Shown here one piece after another: positions 1 to 9,814 of a DNA stretch of 36,659 bases. Origin of the DNA: Gnetum montanum (taxonomy: Eukaryota; Streptophyta; Gnetopsida; Gnetales; Gnetaceae). Each line of letters begins with the position of its first letter. Position 1 is the first letter of the stretch. The stretch lies in NCBI GenBank assembly GCA_015680685.1, contig MNCI01009017.1, forward strand, positions 5,693 to 42,351. The letters are read 5' to 3'. A model generated the notes under the pieces. The model saw nothing but the letters and a program-made list of their open reading frames with translations. It made no database searches and was not told the origin of the DNA. A program made the translations under genes and the position numbers.

Positions 1-446
1 ATAGATAGGAAACTTTAGCTCTTTCAAGGCTAGGGCCATTTCTAAGTACAAAGAATAGGATTATTCCTTATTGCATTACTATTAATACCTTTTAATCTCT
101 AGAACTCATATTTACTCTTATTGTAGATGGAAAAGTAACTTATTATTTATTTATTTATTTACCTTGCCAAATCTCATGGATGAGTTTCTTTTTCAAATTT
201 TGCAGATGCTAGGGTATTCTTCAAATGCAATGTGCAACGATCACATAATCGAAGATGATATGAAGAAAGTGCAAATAAACAAATATCTAGCTCTTCATAG
301 AGGCAAATGGTAAAAAAGAACTCATGTAGCCGATCCCTTTTTGTTGAGACAAAACTAGAATAATGATGATGATGATGATTTACCTTTTCACATTGATGTT
401 TACAAATATTTGGGATTAGTCTCATGTAGCTTTGATTATAATGCCT
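1..446. other. AT-rich intergenic DNA with a short ATG microsatellite
   Basis: No reading frame here looks coding. The only clear structure is five ATG/GAT trinucleotide units at about 363-377; the His-rich minus-strand frame across it is just this microsatellite translated. Confidence 0.6.
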
Positions 447-460
447 TAATAAATCCACCA

Positions 461-558
461 AACAATGAGATGTTAGCCCAGTGGTAAAACTCTTAATTTG
501 GAATCTCTAAGATATGGGTAAGTTCCAACACACCCAACATCCACCTCCCACCCACCCC
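461..558 (+). mobile_element. Short tRNA-derived SINE flanked by a 14-bp target site duplication
   Basis: Seen: TAGCCCAGTGG at 474-484 fits the RNA polymerase III A-box consensus. GGTAAGTTCCA at 517-527 looks like a mutated B box, 43 bp downstream start to start. The body is bounded by two perfect copies of TAATAAATCCACCA (447-460 and 559-572), as expected for target-primed insertion of a retroposon. The 3' part is C-rich (CCACCTCCCACCCACCCC) and has no poly(A) tail. Known: plant SINEs derive from tRNA genes and keep the A and B boxes. Inference: a roughly 98-bp SINE or SINE head. The weak B box makes present transcription unlikely. A decayed tRNA pseudogene is the alternative, but it would not explain the duplication. 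Confidence 0.75.
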
Positions 559-572
559 TAATAAATCCACCA

Positions 573-1110
573 TATTAGATATATTAGGTACACAAGTTTA
601 GAAAACTTTTATAACTTCTTTTCTATAATATTGGCTTGTTAGCACTATCTAGTTTTGACCATTAGGTTGAAAGTTAGCTACAAGTAAGAGCAATTAATAA
701 ATTAAAGTACATCACATACTAAGCATTAAACAAAAGCTCCAAAATCAATCAAATTTTTGCATGAATCAAGATCCATGTTACTGTCTGTTTTGACATGATA
801 CTTTATTTTAATTCATACAAGTCATAAGTTTTAACATATTTCTTTACCTTTTACATTTGAGTTAGGAATTATTAGTTGTAACCTCCACAAAACTAACTAT
901 GTAAGCTCTAAAGCATATAACAGTAATATTCCTTAAACCTAGTGTGAATTCATAATTTGTTAATTTATTGAGGGGTGTAGGAATGTAAAAATAAATAAGT
1001 AAATAATAATGAAAAAAATTCAAATTACATCCGATCATTAACATAGAAAAGAGTTTCAAGAAAAAGCATAGTAGTTTTACATATGCCTATACATTCTTGA
1101 AATCCCGTGA
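573..1110. other. Intergenic DNA, nothing recognised
   Basis: AT-rich sequence 3' of the chitinase gene. I see no coding frame with composition or motifs of a known family and no clear repeat. Confidence 0.5.
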
Positions 1111-1250
1111 AGCTTGCGTGCAGATTATGGCAAATTATTATTTAAAAGAGATTGAATATCAACTCATGGAGAAATAAAGCTTGCGTGCAGATTATGGCAA
1201 ATCATTATTTAAAAGAGACTGAACATTAACTCATGGAGAAATAAAGCTTG
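1111..1250. repeat. 67-bp tandem repeat, about 2.1 copies
   Basis: Two adjacent 67-bp units (1111-1177 and 1178-1244), each starting AGCTTGCGTGCAGATTATGG, differ at only a few positions, and a third begins (AGCTTG at 1245) before diverging. The array lies about 140 bp beyond the chitinase stop codon and may fall in its 3' untranslated or flanking region. Confidence 0.85.
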
Positions 1251-1387
1251 GTGCATCAACAAGGAGCCCAACCAGTCCACCATTCACATGAAACTAAACT
1301 CCAAGCAGGCAAAATAAAGCAAGAAAACAGAGATGAGGCATAGCAGCAGCAGCCACCAACAGCAGTAGGAGGAGGATTAGTTTTCTC

Positions 1388-2723
1388 TTAGCAGGTGAGG
1401 TTAGAGCCAGGGTCTACACTCAGCAACTGACAGAATTTCTTGTAATAATTCACGCGGCTTTGTACAGCGTTACTGTTACCACCATTGCACTCAAGAGCAC
1501 CGTTAATGTCGTTAATGGTGGCACCGAAGCCCTGGCCTGATGTGATGTCCTTGTGGCAGGAGCTTTGCACCATCCAATACCAGACGGCGGTGCCGTATGA
1601 AATTTTGGCATCGCGAGCCACTGTATCAGGATCACCCAGCCCGTCAAAGTTGAAATATTGACCAGCAGGTCCGTAATTGGAGTTCCATGAAAGCTGAATG
1701 GGTCCCCTCCCGTAGTATTTCTTCCCTGACACACACGGGTATGTTGTGTTGGATGTGTCGCAGTAGTCGCTTCCAGGATTTATCTCATTTATGTAGCAGA
1801 ACCCTGTCGAAAGTTAAAACCAACATATCAACCCCATTCGTTATTCAAATTTTACAGATGGTAGTTGTTATAGTGATATTCGGCGAACAGGATTACAGAA
1901 ATGTCTTTAATATGTCAAAATTATCAACCTAATTGAAAACTTGAAGGGAATCGGTCTCTATAAAAGATTGTGCATATTAGATTAGAGAATACAACTTTAA
2001 TGTATGAGAAAGTATGTACAATTGTAAACGTAAACATTATAGATCCAATCTTTTTCCAGATCAAACCAACAAAACATTGGAAACGGAAATATTTTGTAAT
2101 AATTACACAAGAAACATTTCCGTTACTAATAACCCAATCTGTGCTCCCGTAAAAACAGAGTAGTTGTACCAGTTATAAATAAATTTCTAACAGTAATAAT
2201 ATAATAGTCTACTTTATGCAGGTGAAAATTGCTGTAAGTATGCCCAGCACAGGCAACAAAGTCCATCTTAATCAGTAATCCAATTTAATCTTGTACAACT
2301 AAAGAATAAAAATAAATTTCATACTGTGGTCACCAGACTTGGAAATAAATAAATTTTTTAGCGCGCCCACAGACAAAAGTTGTGTTGTGTAATTAAAAGG
2401 AAAACAAAATTAAAACTGGGACACTTACCGATGGTTTCGTGGGCTGTGTTGCCAAAGAAGGCAGCAATTTCTCTGCGATTGACGTCGTCAGAAGAGGAGG
2501 TGCCGAATCCAGAAAAGTTATTGGCAACATCTATAAAGGTAGAGTAAGTAGTGTAGAAGCCAGATCCTTCACAAGAAGAAGAATTAGGAGCCACAATCTG
2601 ATTGAATATCTCCTCCGTAACAATGGATGCCACTCCTCCGTTTGCTTGTGCTTCTGCTTTCTGACCACACACCAGTGCCATTACCAGCAAAATCAAGCAC
2701 AACCGGGCTGCTCCTCTCTCCAT
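1388..2723 (-). CDS. Class IV-type GH19 endochitinase without a hevein domain (two exons)
   Basis: Probable secreted endochitinase cleaving beta-1,4-N-acetylglucosamine chains in fungal walls. Exon 1 is 2723-2429 and exon 2 is 1803-1388; the 625-bp intron (2428-1804) has GTAAGT and CAG borders and splits a Gly codon. The joined CDS is 711 bp, 236 residues. Residues 1-25 form a signal peptide ([11 protein letters not shown] core, likely cut after AEA). The mature protein goes straight into the GH19 fold: [30 protein letters not shown] with both expected catalytic Glu, [30 protein letters not shown] and a terminal NLTC. About eight cysteines remain. Class IV proteins usually carry an N-terminal chitin-binding domain, absent here. 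HETI replaces the usual HETG. The upstream in-frame Met (2759) is disfavoured because the TATA box at 2771-2778 predicts transcription starting downstream of it. This appears intact and is the only such gene in the window. Confidence 0.92.
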
Positions 2724-2770
2724 GATGGCTTTGCTGGATTTAATTTGGTTCCACCGCATTGCCTTGCCTC

Positions 2771-2778
2771 TATTTATA
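2771..2778 (-). promoter_or_regulatory. TATA box of the chitinase gene
   Basis: TATAAATA on the minus strand, 48 bp upstream of the chosen ATG. Transcription would be expected to start about 25-30 bp downstream, near 2745, leaving a leader of about 20-25 bases and excluding the Met codon at 2759. Confidence 0.7.
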
Positions 2779-2895
2779 AGAAATGTATTATCAAGTATTT
2801 TGATAAAATCCAGCCAAAATGCTGGTAGTAGATAACCAATGCAGGTTTACAAATATGAAATATGGCTTTCCAGAAGTTCATTCATTAGTTGGCAC

Positions 2896-2901
2896 GGTCA
2901 A
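2896..2901 (-). promoter_or_regulatory. W-box (TTGACC) upstream of the chitinase gene
   Basis: TTGACC on the minus strand about 120 bp upstream of the TATA box. WRKY factors bind TTGAC-core W-boxes in pathogen-induced promoters including chitinases. A six-base match can occur by chance. Confidence 0.35.
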
Positions 2902-3060
2902 TGGGCGACTTTTCAGTAGTTACGTCCGATTTGGTCATATTTGGGGGCGAAGGCACTGTTCCCACTGAAATTTTAAAATCTGACTTCTTTCATTTTCCTT
3001 TTTCCTACAGTTAAGCGTTGCACTGGACGTTTGAAACAGTGCACAGGTCACATCAGCAAT

Positions 3061-3116
3061 CCGATGCATTGTACAGTGGTGGGTTGATCCGATGCATTGT
3101 ACAGAGGTGGGTTGAT
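3061..3116. repeat. 28-bp tandem duplication
   Basis: Units 3061-3088 and 3089-3116 both read CCGATGCATTGTACAG then GTGGGTTGAT, with a single T/A difference. This marks the start of a locally GC-rich stretch (to about 3540) unlike the AT-rich surroundings. Confidence 0.85.
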
Positions 3117-3195
3117 CGGGCGGACGGGGTCTGCAGTGGTTGCAAAAGGGGCAGGAAACGCTGGTGCATCCTGACAGGAGGGGGACTGGCATTGT

Positions 3196-3288
3196 CCTGA
3201 TGGGGGAGGGGGAGCGGGAGCGGGAGGGATCCTTGGCCTGATGGGGAGGGGGAGCGGGAGCGGGAGCGGGAGCGGGAGGGATCCTTGG
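3196..3288. repeat. G-rich nested tandem repeat (GGAGCG hexamer)
   Basis: Two larger units (3196-3236 and 3237-3288) each run CCTGATGGGG, several GGGAGC hexamers, then GGGATCCTTGG. The second has two more hexamers than the first. Strings of GGG triplets separated by AGC could form G-quadruplexes. The Arg/Ser- and Pro/Leu-rich frames across it are repeat translations, not genes. Confidence 0.85.
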
Positions 3289-4274
3289 TTCTTTCTTCCC
3301 CTACTCCCAGGCGCACGGTAGCTGCAGGGAGTGAGGCTGTGGGGACAGATGGGATGGCCTCCCACTGGTGGTGGCACGCAGAATGCTACGGGAGAGCTTC
3401 CCTCACTTGGCGAATGGGTGTCTATGGTGCTGGGGTCTTCCTTGAAGACCTGGTGGGGTTTCTTGTGGCGGACAAACCTAAACCGTCGAGCAGGCCTTCT
3501 GATGAGAAGATGCGGACGAAGAAGACTCTGCTTGACATAGACCTCAGGTCTAAAAAACGTTCAAGGAGGTCTATACAAAATGGTCTGTTAATAGACCATG
3601 AAAATCCATAGTTACTGCTGGAAATGGAAAACGGGGCAACGTGACGGCAACGGCAAAAAATTAGGTTGCCAAAAAGAAATGAGCTTTAAATATAGAGCCA
3701 ATTTAGTATAGAAGCCACAGTGGAAGAGGTAATCAATATGCTAGAACTTGAAGGTAGTGGCAGAACAAGTGAACAACATTCTAAATCTTTTCATTCTAAA
3801 TACCACTCAAAGAGTCTCACACCAATACTAAATGCATATTCACCACTGCATGTTAATAATCAAATAAAATCCTCAAAATGAGCTGAAAACAGTGAAGAAC
3901 TCTGCTGCCGCTCCTTCATTTATATAAACAAGCAATAATGCAAGATCAGAGATTAGATCTAAGAATAGAAGGATTTGATGCCCTCCTTGAAATGGGAATA
4001 GAGAAAGGCCAAATACAAGCTTACTATATTAACTTTGAAGAGATGGACTTTTAAGAATAAGACCCTGATATAAAATATGAATTGAAGTGATTGAACTTTA
4101 TTGTAATAAGAAACTCTGATTCAAAAAAAAAAAAGAATTTCAGTAAAAAAAGACCAATAAAGAGATAATGTACAAAAATGGTCTCTCAATCCACAGTTTA
4201 GCCCATTTTGAAGAGGGAGGAGAAGTGCTTGTTGCAAAAGGAGTGACTTACCACATACAGTTGATGAACAATTT
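3289..4274. other. Unassigned DNA, GC-rich at first, with an A12 tract
   Basis: The GC-rich part (to about 3540) has overlapping open frames on both strands with no recognisable domain. An A12 run at 4123-4134 follows TTGTAATAAGAAACTCTGATTC and could be the tail of an old retroposed sequence, but no matching duplication was found and its start cannot be placed. Confidence 0.4.
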
Positions 4275-4334
4275 ATGGTCATAGAGAGCAATGCAGAAGC
4301 AGCAATGGTCGTGGAGAGCAATGCAGAAGTAGTT
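4275..4334 (+). repeat. 30-bp in-frame tandem duplication
   Basis: Two 30-bp units (4275-4304 and 4305-4334) each start ATGGTC and contain GAGAGCAATGCAGAAG. In one plus frame they encode two similar ten-residue blocks (MVIESNAEAA and MVVESNAEVV) at the start of a 64-codon open frame to 4469. No family was recognised, so this is recorded as a repeat rather than a gene. Confidence 0.7.
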
Positions 4335-4949
4335 CACAGCGGCAGTAATAGCAAGATTAGGATTAGAACACAAGCCCCAAATGCTTTACCTGAATGTGTT
4401 GTTTATTGCCGTCCTCACCATACCATAGATGTGGCCCTAAATTTTTTTCCTTCCATGTTTGCTGTTTAACACATTCAATTCATTGTCATTTCACACATTC
4501 AATTCGTTGCAGGCGTGCATTTAATTTGTGATAAATGCAATGGTTGAGATTAAAACATCGTATCCGTATCTTAACCATAAAATTAAAAAATAAAATCAAA
4601 GAAACGTTTCGCCCAGCAAGTGACGGTTACTATTCACATTCACAGGAAAGGACGTTTTGAAATGAGATCCTGTTTCTGCAACGAAAAACACAAAACTTTA
4701 TGAATCCGTTGCGTTTCTGGCAACATAGTGAAAATCCTGTCCTGAATTACAAAGGCCAAGGTAGCCCGTATAAGAACAATAACCCCTGAAGGATCTCTTG
4801 CGTGAAGAGAATTATACGTTGGTTTGCTTACACCACGCTGAATGCTTCTCACTTTGTCCTCCTTAGATGGCAGGGTTCGTATTATTTCTTTGTGCATTGT
4901 TGGGCCTCATAGGTAGCCTAGCCACTTTGTCTCTATATCCTTTCCAGGC
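4335..4949. other. Unassigned DNA before the LINE relic
   Basis: No recognisable gene. A short plus frame from 4867 begins with a hydrophobic stretch (FVLFLCALLGLIGSLATL) and runs into the LINE endonuclease remnant; I regard this as fortuitous. The true 5' limit of the LINE could lie here. Confidence 0.4.
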
Positions 4950-4959
4950 ATTGGATGAG

Positions 4960-5515
4960 TCCCCATGGAGTCTCACACTGTACCTCCCTTCAAAGGGTTT
5001 GTGGGTTACTAACTTCTACAGGCCCCAAAATTGGCAAGATTGCCTACATGAAGAACCAGTGTTGGTTGTTCAACAAATTCTTGATTAGTGGAAGTGGGTT
5101 CTTATTGGGGACATTAATCAATGGCTTCATCCTTAGGAGAAGTCCAATCATAGTGTGGGTTGTTCAACAAATTCTTCATCAGTGGAAGTGGGTTCTTACA
5201 ATCACTTCATCCTTGGGGGAAGTCCAATCAAGGTGCTGGTCCTAACTTGTGTTCTTCCCTTGGTCATTAGGAATTTCTTTTGTTTTTACAACATAATAAC
5301 TTGGTTGATCTTGAGCTTTCAGGTGGTGAATTTACATGGAGCAATAAGAAAAGGGGTGCAAGTAGGGTGCTATCTTGTATCCATTGGGCTTGGGTTCATG
5401 TTGAGATGTTTAATCACTATGAGGTGCAACTCACTTGCAAACTACAGTAGGCTTCTGATCATAAGCCTTTGGTTTGCTCCTTGCAACCATCTTGGAGGCC
5501 TTATCTAGCTTTGCT
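4960..5515 (+). pseudogene. LINE endonuclease remnant with an internal 94-bp duplication
   Basis: Frame-shifted pieces read KWVLIGDINQWLHP (compare the GDFN motif of plant L1 endonucleases), LSGGEFTWSNKKRGASRVLS, then ASDHKPLV, the catalytic SDH block. These are the C-terminal motifs of the APE-type endonuclease that nicks target DNA to prime insertion. The DNA at 5062-5155 is repeated from 5156 with period 94 bp (both copies contain TTGTTCAACAAATTCTT); the second copy has lost about 12-15 bases. The duplication breaks the original frame, so this is a dead copy. The N-terminal half of the domain is absent. Confidence 0.7.
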
Positions 5516-5819
5516 TAGGTTTGAGCAAGCTTGGTTGTTGAAATCTTGGTTGTGGACGATTGTTGAACAAATATGGATAGCGTATGAGAATTCCTATGTT
5601 GATGTGAGGGAATTTCTCAAGTAGGGCCTCTATTCTTTGAAAAAGAAGATTAAAGGTTTGTCTCTAGATCAAAAGTACTTCTTCCAAGGGACTAGACGCA
5701 AGCTACACGATCAACTAGCTCCTATCCAACTTAGATAGGAAAATGAGGATTTTATGGAGGAGGAGGAGCATGGCCTGCTGTTGGAGTTATACAGTCTTAC
5801 TAAGGAAGAAGAGTTGTAC

Positions 5820-7140
5820 TAGAGAAAGCAATCTAGGATTGAGTGGCTTAAAGGAAGGGGGTGGGGGGAGAGAATTAGTTTGCTAAACTGCGGGTCAATG
5901 TAGATTCATTAGTAACAAGAGATTGCACATGAAATGCAAAGGTTTTTGGAATACGAGAGAATCCTCCTTACTTTCGATGAATGTCCAATGGGTACTTAAT
6001 GAGAATAATAACACTCCTTTCATTACTTTCATTTTTGCTGCAAAGCTGTCTACTATCTTGACTTCAATAACGTCAAGTAGTGCTCTAGGGCCAAATGATT
6101 AGCTCGTTGAATTTTTCAAAGAATTCCTTGATATTTTTGGGTCCCAATTTGTTGGATGCATTTAACCTCATGCTTTAGTGGGGATAGGTGCATAAGGAAA
6201 TAAATTATTTCAAGATTATTTTGCTACGAAAGATCTCCAACTCCTCACTACCTACCCACTATTAATTGATTAGGGTGTGCAATACTTTCTTTAGGATCTT
6301 TGCTAACATTTTAGTTTAGTGGCTTCAGCCTCTTATGCCAGTTCTAGTAGGGGCAAACTAGGTTAGTTTTGTTAAGAGCAGGTTCATTTAGGACCAGCTT
6401 ATCTTGTTGCAAGAAGTGATTCACTCCATCCACAATGCTAATTTTTCGAGTATATGTGTTAAAGTTGATATTGTAAAAGCATATGATACTATTGATTGGT
6501 AGGCTCTCTAGGAAATTATGCTTTGAAAAGGTATTCATCCCCACTTTGTGGACCTCTACCTCAACATACAACAAACCAATGTGTGTTCTTTTGATCTTAA
6601 TGGGGGTTTTTTTGGGGGGTAGGATGGGGTTGGGGGGTGTGGGGGTAACTGCAAGGGGATCCCTTATCTCCTTACTTATTTATCATTTTCATGGACACGT
6701 TAAGATCCTCTCTTGGGGAGGAGGGGATTCAAGGTGTGAGCATCACTGGCCATACATGTGTTGCTAAGCATTATGCTGATGATACAATTATTATGACTAG
6801 GTTTTCTATTCTGCAAGCCTAAGTGATTAACTGGGTGTTAGATCATATGGTTGAGGAGGTTGGATTTTGGCCAAATAGGGGCAAGTCAACCATCCATTTT
6901 TTCAACATTGATTCTTTGATTCACAAGTAGGCTTGTCAATCCTTGGGGATCTTGCCAAGTGCGGAGAAAGAGATGTACCTTGGGATCCTTGTTTTTTCTT
7001 GGAATAGACAAGCTACTAGAATGTCATTGGTGGAGCAGTTATTGGCAGGTATTGAGAACTGGACAAGTCATATTTTAATGTGTCATGTTAAGGTTTTGCT
7101 AGCTTCTTCAATGTTTCTTGCAATTACCTAGTATGTGGCT
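5820..7140 (+). pseudogene. LINE reverse transcriptase remnant (YADD)
   Basis: Recognisable blocks in order: SRIEWLKG, before the usual GDxNTKFFH linker region (about 5835); GPNDxLVEFFKEFLDIFG (about 6090-6145), matching the GPDG...EFFK block of plant L1 RTs; QGDPLSPYLFI (about 6650); and HYADD (YADD codons 6772-6783), the RT active site. These are spread over different frames with many stops. RT would copy element RNA at the nicked target. A G-rich insertion-like stretch (about 6600-6650) sits just before the GDPLSP block and may be a secondary expansion. No functional product is possible. Confidence 0.8.
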
Positions 7141-7760
7141 TCGGTTGTCATATTTTCCAAGGGGATGATTGACAGAATCAATCAAATTATCAAAAACTTT
7201 GTTTCGTTGGGAGGAAAAGTGGGGAATCAATTACATCTAGTTAACTAGTATACTATGTCTAAGTCGAAGCAAGTGGGTGGTATGAGGATTTTAAAATTTG
7301 AGGATGTCCTATTGATGGAACATTAGCTTATCATAAATCACTTCATGGAAGAATCGGAACACAGACTATGATGGGCACAAATCATGAGCTAGAAGTATAT
7401 ACCATGGATGTCAAGGCCCAGGGACTCACCCATGTGGCACAATATTTTTGAGCATCCATATGAACTATTGCACTGGGGCATGTTGGGTTTGAAGCTGAGT
7501 GAGACTTTGAAAATCAAGTATCTTCCCTAAGATAATTGGAGGCAATTATGGAAAGGAAGGTTTCCAAAAAAACTTAAGTGTTTCACTTGGTTACTACAGC
7601 ATGATGCCCTACCATTACAAGTGCAACTTTCATGTCTAGGCATTCTAAGTATTGATTGCTACCCCCTTTACAACACTTATAAAGAAATCATGTAGCACCT
7701 ATTTTTGAACTAGTCTTTTACGATTGTGGTATAGCAACTCCTAAAGCCTCATCCTTCTCT
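7141..7760 (+). pseudogene. LINE C-terminal region remnant (zf-RVT-like)
   Basis: Downstream of the RT, pieces such as GRFPKKLKCFTWLLQHDALP (about 7555-7615) resemble the plant L1 segment LWxxxxPPKVKxFxWLLxxxxLPT that precedes the zf-RVT zinc-binding motif. The cysteine cluster itself is not clear. Stops interrupt the frame. Position and order support it as the end of the LINE ORF2 product. Confidence 0.6.
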
Positions 7761-7819
7761 ACACATTGTGGGGGACAACATCAACACCTCTATTCTTCGG
7801 CATATCTAGACAATGTAGA

Positions 7820-9210
7820 ATGTTGTAGTCTTCTGGTCAAAGTAGGCTCACGACCTAGTGTGTGCATTGCTTGTTTGACTACAAGGATGTGGGCGGAAAC
7901 TTTTGTGGTCATTGGGGCCACCCCGATGTTTGAACCAAACATAGATAAATACCAATAGAAATGACAACTGTGGGAGGTTTTTATAACCATGGGTTGGATG
8001 AAGGTTTTGCTATTGTTGGTGGGTGACCCAGACCTCCCCAATGCTAGTTTTTATAAAAATTGGTGAGGTGATATGATCACTTTTTATAGAGTCTTTATTA
8101 CCATTACTAAATAGGCACTTGTGGGCTATTTGGGGGTGTCGGCCCTAGGGAAGGTCATTGTGCCTACTAGAAGGGGGCTATAGGATGTTGCAGCATTTTT
8201 CCCGAGCAATGTCCCCAATATTGTGAGTGGCTAGGTGTCAAGGCTTGCATTTCTGCAACTGTTGTAGGAGGTTGTGAAACTTTTGGATAGATATTTCATC
8301 CAATCAGCCAACGCTTGAAAGCTACAATACACTTGTTTTGCTTTTTCCCCAATGCATGAGGGAGTTGCATCCAGTTAACTTACCTAAGTTCTTTTTGGTG
8401 TCCCTAAGGTAGGAATGCCAAGGTTGGTACTTTGGTTTCATTTTAGTGTTATGGTAGGCTACACAGCCATAGAACCCATCGTTGTGACCCATCATTCACC
8501 GATTTTATCAACGCAAGGTACAACTTATGGCTGAGGTGTTTAGGGATGTAGGGATGTCATCCTTTGCACCCCCTCAGGAGCATGGGGAGACATCTCATAT
8601 GGATCATAAGAATGTATTGATGAGGGCAAAGGATCCTTGGTTCTATCAGACGCTAGAAGATATGATGGCTTCAGTTTAGGAGGAACAAAGGAGTCGATAA
8701 AAGGTGATTATAATCTAATAGATGCGGGATGTTTAGGTGAAGACCTAGGTCAAACGCCAATGACATATAGAGGAATTGGAGCAACTTCGATAATAGTTGG
8801 AACATCAAGAAGACTTGTGATAGAAAGAGAAAAAACATGAGCTCCACCAAGAAATTTGTGCAGAGATCCTATAGGAGGAGGCTGAGCAGTAGCAATGTGA
8901 AGAAGTAGAAAAAGAGTAACTAGATAGGACATTTGTTGAGGAACAACAAATGCAACAACGATTTGACAAGGCACATGAGGCAGAGGTTCAACAATGGCTA
9001 CAAGCAGGTCAGTTCCCATACATGCTTATGGGCATCAATAAGGAGGCTTCTTAGGCTGCTTTCCAATGGCATACCTAGTTAATGATTGCAAAATTTCATT
9101 TGGATAAGATTAACGATATGCTTGATCATGAGCAACAATAAGTCAAACATACTTTTCTTGAGTTGTAATAGGAAACTAATTTTGTTGCCTTTAAACCTCT
9201 ATGACTGAAT
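7820..9210 (+). pseudogene. Unidentified relic reading frame ending in a Glu/Gln-rich coiled coil
   Basis: Two long plus frames carry protein-like sequence with nonsense codons but very few indels. The first runs from about 7820 (CSLLVKVGSRPSVCIACL) through PMFEPNIDKY, SALGKVIVPTRRGL and FFPSNVPNIVSG to about 8520. After one apparent frameshift the second runs from about 8465 (HRFYQRKVQLMAEVFRDVG) through a heptad-like, charged section (about 8660-9150; HIEELEQL, FVEEQQMQQRFDKAHEAEV) to a stop near 9207. The second frame alone holds about 19 in-frame stops without a further frameshift. I recognise no family. It follows a LINE and precedes a poly(A) run, so it may be extra LINE coding DNA, a retrocopied host transcript, or another element. 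Confidence 0.5.
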
Positions 9211-9515
9211 CATGTTTCACTCTACCTTACCATATGTAGGGGGGTTGGTTTAATGTTTACTGTTTGTGTTGGTTCTCTTGGCTAGGGTGTGTTGGGTATG
9301 TTTGGTTTGGGTTGGCTATTGTATGGGTTTTCCCCATGGATCTCCCTTGCTATGTTGGTTGGGAGGGTTGAGTTAGGGATCTTTGAAGAGGACTTTTTGC
9401 TATTGGGATGTCTCTTTTCAAGGGACGTTTTCTCCCCAATTTTTGAAAATGGGTTGTTTTTATACATATGTTGAATTTAATTGAATTTACTTGATATTTT
9501 CTCAAAAAAAAAAAA
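9211..9515 (+). other. 3' untranslated-like segment ending in poly(A)12
   Basis: G/T-rich, non-coding-looking sequence follows the last relic codon and ends in A12 at 9504-9515 after TTGATATTTTCTC. This resembles the 3' end of a plus-strand retroposed transcript, either the LINE or a separate retrocopy. The sequence after the tail (CAATCATGCATTGTGCATGA) was not found upstream as a target duplication. Confidence 0.55.
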
Positions 9516-9814
9516 CAATCATGCATTGTGCATGAATGACATACAACTGATAATATCTATGTGTCCTAAAATTCCCTCAAAGCTATCCCAATAAACGTTC
9601 TCAACTTAGCGTACCATTCTTATTAGTTATCACTATAGTTTCAAACATGAGATCTGCAATATATCACAATGCATCATTGAAGCTGATTTAAAATCGAATT
9701 AGAAATTTAGTCTAACAAATAACATTATTGTGATATCCAGTCCTTGGATGTCATGGAAAACATAAAATATACAATATATTAGACATTATGCATATGAAGA
9801 CAGTATACCAAATG

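Larger units (their letters stand above)
4950..7760 (+). mobile_element. Degenerate L1-type LINE, 5'-truncated
   Basis: A non-LTR retrotransposon relic on the plus strand. Pieces occur in canonical order: C-terminal half of an APE-type endonuclease (about 4960-5515), linker and RT (about 5820-7140), and a C-terminal zf-RVT-like region (about 7141-7700). Stops and frameshifts are scattered throughout, and the 5' end including ORF1 is missing. The element may extend to the poly(A) run at 9504-9515, but the DNA between (7820-9210) encodes something I cannot link to LINEs, so the 3' end is left open. No target duplication could be found. Confidence 0.75.

Noticed and set aside
2757-2759. Upstream in-frame Met for the chitinase
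   Set aside because: It lies only about 12 bases downstream of the TATA box, before the expected transcription start, and would bury the signal peptide behind a polar leader.
3048-3377. Pro/Leu- and Arg/Ser-rich open frames on the minus strand
   Set aside because: They are translations of the GGGAGC tandem repeat in different frames; no domain is present.
4640-4897. Minus-strand 85-codon frame near 4.7 kb
   Set aside because: No recognised domain or promoter. Possibly chance, so it was left inside an unassigned interval.
7790-8041. Minus-strand 83-codon frame
   Set aside because: It is the shadow of a more protein-like plus-strand relic frame.
8465-9207. Alternative genetic code with TAA/TAG read as Gln
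   Set aside because: The intact chitinase ends normally at TAA, TGA also interrupts the frame, and the surroundings are dead retroelements; decay explains it better.
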